This document shows, piece after piece, positions 59,016 through 64,000 of a stretch of DNA of 64,000 nt. The notes beneath the pieces are model-generated. The model was not told the origin of the DNA. It ran no database searches and saw only the letters and a list, made by a program, of their open reading frames with translations. The translations under genes were made by a program, and so were the position numbers. The DNA comes from Hevea brasiliensis. Its lineage: Eukaryota; Streptophyta; Magnoliopsida; Malpighiales; Euphorbiaceae. Numbering within the stretch: position 1 is the first letter of the stretch; every line of letters starts with the position of its first letter. The DNA lies in contig NC_079495.1 in NCBI RefSeq assembly GCF_030052815.1, positions 112,617,677 through 112,681,676 of the forward strand, written 5' to 3'.

Positions 59016-59945
59016 GTGCATAAGCAACTGCATAGCTTATGCAATCCTGCATAACCACAATTCTTGCCATTTCCGTCTCTGTTGCAAACTGCATAAGGTA
59101 GTGCATAGCTTATGCAACTCTGCATAGCCACATTTTTGTCAAATTTCACACCTACCAAGACTTGCATAAGTGTGTGCATGACTTATACACATTTGCATGA
59201 CTTCAAATCCTGCATTTTCTCTCTCTGTCGAAGTCTGCATAAGGAGGGTGCATGACTTATGCACTTCCGCATAACCAAAAACTCTGAAATCCAGAATCTG
59301 CCAAGAGGTGCATAAGCAGAGTGCATGACTTATGCACTTCTGCATGACCACCAACCCCAAAACCCAAAACCCACCGAAATGTGCATAAGCAGAGTGCATA
59401 GCTTATGCAAAACTGCATGACCACATTTTCCAAACACCAAAACCTGCCGAGACCTGCATAAGGAGGGTGCATAGCTTATGCACTTCTGCATGACCACCAA
59501 CCCCAAAACCCAAAACCCACCGAAATGTGCATAAGCAGAGTGCATAGCTTATGCAAAACTGCATGACCACATTTTCCAAACACCAAAACCTGCCGAGACC
59601 TACATAAGGAGGGTGCATAGCTTATGCACTTCTGCATGACCACCAACCCCAAAACCCAAAACCCACCGAAAAGTGCATAAGCAGAGTGCATAGCTTATGC
59701 ACTTTCGCATGACCACTCTCCCTGAAGGTCAAAACTTGCCGAACAGTGCATAAGGAAAGTGCATGACTTATGCACTTTTGCATGAGCTATTTCTCTGAAG
59801 TCCAAAACAAGCCGAAACTTGCATAAGTTAGTGCATAAGTTATGCACTCCTGCATAATCAGTTTTTCACACCTTTTTATCACCCACCTAAACATGCATAA
59901 GAGAGTGCATAGGTTATGCACAACTCACTTTTCACTTATGCAGTT
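59016..59945 (+). repeat. 73-bp palindromic minisatellite with 146-bp higher-order unit (E5)
   Basis: About twelve 73-bp units each with TGCATAAG(N)nGTGCATAGCTTATGCA or a close form. Between about 59310 and 59700 two unit types alternate (one with CATTTTCCAAACACCAAAAC, one with ACCCCAAAACCCAAAACCC), giving a 146-bp period of near-identical copies. A perfect 19-nt palindrome AGTGCATAAGTTATGCACT occurs at 59830-59848, the same as in E2 at 30598-30616. Overlapping minus-strand open frames each shifted by 73 bp are repeat artefacts. Confidence 0.92.
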
Positions 59946-60162
59946 TTTACGCAAACCCTATTCAAATCAAATTTCTTTTCGGCAACCAATTTTCCCACCT
60001 CCATTTCCCGACTCTTCTATTCACGACCGTCCTTCCACCTCCATTTCTCCCGACATTTTCCCTCTTATTCTTCTCCACTCACATTTCCACCGCATAAACC
60101 CTAATTTCTCCCTACATTTTTTATTTCCGCCCTCATCTCCTCCATCCTCACCATCGGGAACC

Positions 60163-61749
60163 ATGGAGTCGCCTCCCCATTCCCCTCAAACTTCCCCTCT
60201 CCAGGTTTCGCCATTGTCAACGCGACCTCCCAACCCCGATTCCCCTCCACAAGAGACACCCCCACCACCCTCCACAGCTACGTATAAACGAAAAATCAGG
60301 TCAAAATCCACCCGACTCATGGCCTCTGCACCTCCTCTCTCAAAACGCAAAGAACCACCTACCACCCCAAGGTCAGAGCCTCCACCCAAAAAGCCAAAAA
60401 CTTAAGCCTCCACACCCTCTTCAAGCAAAAAGCAATTGTCGGCAACCTCACAGGTCTCAAAACTACCTTGGTCCCTTCCTGATGCAACTCACAAAGCAAC
60501 ATTTAAACGACTTAAGGAAAGGAAGGTGCAACCCACTAGGTATATTTCTGTGGACTCTCTCCAGTCACTTGGTTTATTTGACAATGTAGTTGCCTATCTT
60601 GATGGTATGGGTTGGATAGAATTTGTGCACAAGCAAGAAATTGTTTACCCAACTTTAGTTTTGGAATTTATTTCCTCATTCTCTGCCACCCTGAAATTGC
60701 ATGATGTAGATTTTAAGCCAACTATGAAATTTAGATGTTTGGGGCAAAATAGAGAGTTATCATTGGATCAATTTCATAGCATTCTTGGTTTTGCAATTGA
60801 TGGGCTATTTAGAGTGCCATATACAAGGGTAGAGGTAGCAAACAAGAGTATTTGGAATGCTGCTCAATTTTGGAGAATTATCACAAACCAACCTCAGACT
60901 TTTTCTGCTGGCAGATCAAAAACCTCTCAAATACTTGACCCTGCACTTAGGTTTATTCATAGGCTGATTGCTAGCACTATTTTGGGCAGAGGGACTAGTT
61001 CTGGTGCTGTGGGGAAATCTGAATTATTCATGTTATGGTGTGCTTTTCACAAGGTCAAGGTTTCTCCTGGTTATTTCTTTTGTGAGCATGTGTTGCATAT
61101 TGCCACAAAATCCATAGGTGACATTGTCTTGGGTGGGCTCATAACTGTTATAGCCAAGCATTTTGGTTTTAATCCTGAAGAGCACCCAATACCAGCACTT
61201 GTGGACACCTTATATTTTGATGCTGCACACCTATCCAAAACAGGGTTCAGTTTGCCACATTCTGACATTGCACAACCAGCAGCAGAAACTGAACCCACTG
61301 CACAACCAGAAGCCCAACCTGTCCCATCACCCCACAAAGACTTCATCGAACCTACCCCACCCTCAATCTGCACAGACACCCCAAAGAGCCTTTCTCGCCA
61401 CACCTCCTACAATTGAACCTCCTCATCCACGACCTCTCCTGCATTCAACACTAAAGCCTTATTCACCTATCTTGAAAGGCTTAGTGATGATATATACTTT
61501 GTGGATAGGAAGCTTGACACTGGTCTTGATACCCTCAAGGATCGTCATGATCACCTATTTGACCTTGTCATGGAAACCAGGGACAAGCAGAAAGAATTGA
61601 AGGAGATGATGAAGAAACTCATGATTTTTCTGGGAATGCCACCTCCACCTCCATCACCTCCTCCAGCACCATCATTTCGACAGCAGCCAGATGCAACCAG
61701 CCCCTTAGCAACATCTATGGACAAGGGCAAAACAATAGAACTAGACTAG
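60163..61749 (+). pseudogene. E5 extra ORF (PF20167-like plus coiled coil), nearly intact
   Basis: It starts at ATG 60163 in ACCATGG. A Pro/Ser-rich basic N-terminus (KRKIRSKSTRL, KKPKT) ends at TAA 60403. The main block 60436-61416 is open for 326 residues: SKLPWSLPDATHKATFKRLK, YISVDSLQSLGLFDNVVAYL, GWIEFVHKQEIVYPTLVLEF, ELSLDQFHSILGFAIDGLFR (PF20167-like), then HRLIASTILGRGTSS, FMLWCAFHKVKVSPGYFFCE and GDIVLGGLITVIAKHFGFNP, and a Gln/Pro/Glu-rich linker. After a frame change near 61410, NTKALFTYLERLSDDIYFVD leads into the helix DRKLDTGLDTLKDRHDHLFD and a PPPPPSPPPAP stretch, stop at 61747-61749. It is collinear with the E2 copy. The basic N-terminus could be a nuclear signal. Function unknown; position matches the third ORF of Athila elements. 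Confidence 0.75.
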
Positions 61750-63909
61750 TTTTTGTTTTACTTTTGTTCAAACTTGTCGGACTTTTTCTTTGTACATATG
61801 TTCAAGCAATTATAGTTTGTTTTGAATTCTGTTAGTTTATTTTGAATTAGTTTGTTTCTTAAAGTTCTATTGGATGGCCATTACATTAGTTTTCCATTGA
61901 TTTTCACTGCCTTTACTGCCCTTTTGTGCATAATTGTCCATATATTCTGTTTTGTATATTGTGGTTGCACATTTTTCCTTGCTAATCATCATGCATGACT
62001 TTTGAATATCTCGCACAGCCGTGGAATTCCCTTATGCAATTATTTTGCATAGCCTGTGCAGCCCTTTATGCCACTTATGCAGAACTGCACAGGCTGTGAA
62101 TCCCCTTATGCAAATGTCCTGCATAGCCTGTGCAGCCCTTATTGCTACTTATGCAGAACCGCACGGCTTATGCACCCTACTTATGCACTGCTCGACAAAG
62201 ACTTTATTCTACATAACCTGCAAAGAACTTATGCATTCCCATTATCTCTTGAATTCTCATCTGCTCTATACCAGGTAACCTTTTCTTTTTGCTCTTAACA
62301 TTTCACAATTCCTGGTAATTACTATTTGCTTTGAGTTTTGATAATACATTGCTTGAGACATTGAGGACAATGTCTAATTTTGAGTTTGGGGGTGTGCATT
62401 TTGATTTTTGCTTCAGTTTTCACATTTTGAGTATAAGAGCATCTCATCCCATTCCATTTACATATACTGTAAATATTTTACATATACATCCATACATACA
62501 TATACATTACACATTTACACACACATTATACATTACTTAGAAATTGTACATATTGCACACAAATAGATTCCCCATTTAGTTAATGCATTACTCATTTTAG
62601 GAATCATGCATCATGCATTAAAATCTTTTGCCAAATCCCTTGAGTATTGAAAAGCTACCTATGAGAGTGATTTGACTTACCTTTAGTTGGGTTTGTGGAT
62701 TGAAAGTTTCCTAAGAGATGCAAGGTTTTGAAGTGTCTATCCCTTGCCTATATCTTCTTAGCCAAAAAGCCACCCAACTAGTCATTTGGAGATGGAAGTG
62801 TTTAGAGGGAGTTATTGGATATAAGGTAGTCAAATGATGTCTCACCAATCCTAGAACAAATTTTCTAAACCTTTCAAGGCGAAATACCAGCTTGTACTTG
62901 AAAAGAGAGATGATTAGGCATTCTTTGATTTAAATCTCTTCATTTTAAACCTTTGGCCCTTTTCCTAATTAAAATTGACCCTTGCAAACCCCTTTGAGCC
63001 TTTTTGTCCCTAATTTTTCTTGAAACCCTTATTACTACCTAGCCAATGAACCAAACACTCCAACCCTTTTCATGAGAATAATTATTTATAACATTAGGTA
63101 CATATTCAAAAAAAAAAAAGAAAAAAAATGCAATAAAAGGGAGAAGAAATGCTTGTCACCTTGTAAAAGTGCTAGTATATGTGCTTTTCACCATTGTCAT
63201 TCGAAATGAAAGAAATCCACCCAAAGTATTAAAAGAAATGAGTTTGGGGGTGGCAAATTTTAGGGACAATCATCAAAAGAAAATGCAAAATACAAGTTTA
63301 AAGAATCAAATGTCCCTCCATTTTTATGTGTTTTGTAAACTATGCTAGCACTTGACAATCCTCATTGTGTATTTCTCTCCCCCATATATATAAAGAAGAG
63401 AAAAATATATAATAAAATAAGAAATATACCTTATGTTGTCAAAAATTGAAAATATTCTCATGCTTTGAATCCTTTTTACCCATCTTTCTTCTTAGCCTCA
63501 TTTTAAACCCCATGGCCCCATTACACCCCTAAAAAGACCTTTGATCTCTTGATAGTACTTGCCACATTAGTGGAGATAGGAGTAGGGAATTTGCCTATGG
63601 GATTGGAGAAATTATCTATTCATTCATTTAATTTCATCATTCTATATAGAGACACTTTGCCTATTGATTGTCCTAGAATTCCTTTTGAGCATAACTTTCT
63701 CTTTTGATTGGTTGGTTTGGGGATTTTGAATGATAATTGACTTGATGGCTAAGCGGTGAAAGCTTGGATAAGCATTAGATTCTTTGCATTTTGAAGGATG
63801 GGTATATGGATTGTTGGTGTGGCTAAAGGTGTGTTAAGTTACTTTAATAGTTGATTTTCATAGCTCTTTGGATAAGGCACCCCTAAAAATTTGCATTGCA
63901 ATTTTAAGT
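61750..63909 (+). other. E5 non-coding spacer before the 3' LTR
   Basis: Matches the E2 spacer in reverse orientation. It contains TGCATAGCCTGTGCAG-type repeats (62010-62240), a hairpin at 62357-62374 with a purine tract at 62381-62394, TA/CA-rich microsatellite (about 62455-62530), a third purine tract at 63239-63252, and a poly-A run near 63110-63128. No gene. Confidence 0.7.
62357..62394 (+). promoter_or_regulatory. internal hairpin plus purine tract (E5)
   Basis: GACATT-GAGGAC-AATGTC followed by TAATTTTGAGTTTGGGGGTG. The same arrangement exists in E2 (28076-28113). Confidence 0.5.
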
Positions 63910-63948
63910 TTGCTTGAGGACAAGCAAAAGCTTGAGTTTGGGGGTATT
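63910..63948 (+). promoter_or_regulatory. E5 polypurine tract with hairpin
   Basis: TTGCTT-GAGGAC-AAGCAA (63910-63927), then GCTTGAGTTTGGGGGTATT directly before the LTR start TGATGCATAC. Equivalent to 26509-26547 in E2. Confidence 0.82.
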
Positions 63949-64000
63949 TGATGCATACATTTTGCATAGTCATTTAGGTCTAATTTCATAGCCATTTTAT
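63949..64000 (+). repeat. E5 3' LTR, beginning only
   Basis: TGATGCATACATTTTGCATA and GTCATTTAGGTCTAATTTCA match the start of the E2 LTRs. The rest is beyond the window. Confidence 0.88.

Larger units (their letters stand above)
58885..64000 (+). mobile_element. E5, 5'-truncated plus-strand relative of E2
   Basis: Homology to E2 begins near 58888 (GTATATATTGAT, then AATTTCTCATGATTTAT) and covers the leader, minisatellite, extra ORF, spacer, purine tracts and the 3' LTR start at 63949. The 5' LTR, primer site, gag and protease are absent: sequence to the left is the end of the E4 ORF. The junction therefore looks like a deletion/recombination point, not an insertion terminus. The LTR continues beyond the window. 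Confidence 0.82.

Noticed and set aside
59139..59691. Series of overlapping minus-strand open frames with repeating Cys/His-containing peptides
   Set aside because: Each is shifted by exactly 73 bp and falls in a different frame; they are by-products of the minisatellite, with no independent coding evidence.

Overview
The window is plant nuclear DNA made almost entirely of nested LTR retrotransposons. Evidence: tRNA-Met and Athila/Tat-type primer-binding sites, Copia and Ty3/Gypsy domains, TG...CA termini with 5-bp target-site duplications (TSDs), and one decayed plant nuclear gene with GT-AG introns. No intact cellular gene was found. A large, repeat-rich eudicot fits best; a woody Malpighiales species such as rubber tree is only a guess.

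Layout. 1-1320 is AT-rich sequence with nothing recognised. About 1320-2035 (minus) is a pseudogene related to heparan-alpha-glucosaminide N-acetyltransferase. A Copia element (E1, plus strand) starts near 2.1-2.3 kb. Its gag, protease and integrase are cut into pieces by a solo LTR (A, 3719-7422), by a Gypsy element with giant LTRs (C, 8215-20432, carrying solo LTR D at 15252-18249), and at 20979 by an Athila-type element (E3, minus strand). The rest of E1 lies beyond the window.

E3 covers 20979 to at least 49500. Its 3' LTR is split by a second Athila-type element, E2 (21436-36286, minus), whose own 3' LTR is split by solo LTR B (21809-25364). E3 still shows integrase, RNase H, RT, protease and part of gag. 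Its RT is split by solo LTR G (42822-47722), and its gag is interrupted at 49501 by E4. E4 is an element with a ~58-bp tandem repeat and a PF04195-like ORF, and that ORF is split by solo LTR F (54507-58080). At about 58880 E4 joins a 5'-truncated plus-strand relative of E2 (E5), whose 3' LTR starts at 63949 and runs off the window.

Insertion order follows from the nesting: E1 first; then A, C and E3; then D, E2, G and E4; then B, F and probably E5. Exact TSDs support A (TAATT), C (GGTCT), D (AATGA) and F (AGAAA). E2 and G have TSDs with one mismatch.

Most unusual content: (1) E2/E5 represent an Athila-related family. E2 has gag and protease but no RT, RNase H or integrase. Both copies carry a separate downstream ORF (PF20167-like N-terminal region, coiled-coil/proline-rich tail) preceded by a ~73-bp minisatellite built on a 19-nt palindrome. 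(2) The long Gypsy LTRs (A, B, C, F, G) share a hairpin with base-pair-preserving changes, followed by a pyrimidine tract and AG that looks like a 3' splice site. (3) E2/E5 carry three GAGTTTGGGGGT purine tracts, two of them preceded by hairpins with the same GAGGAC loop.
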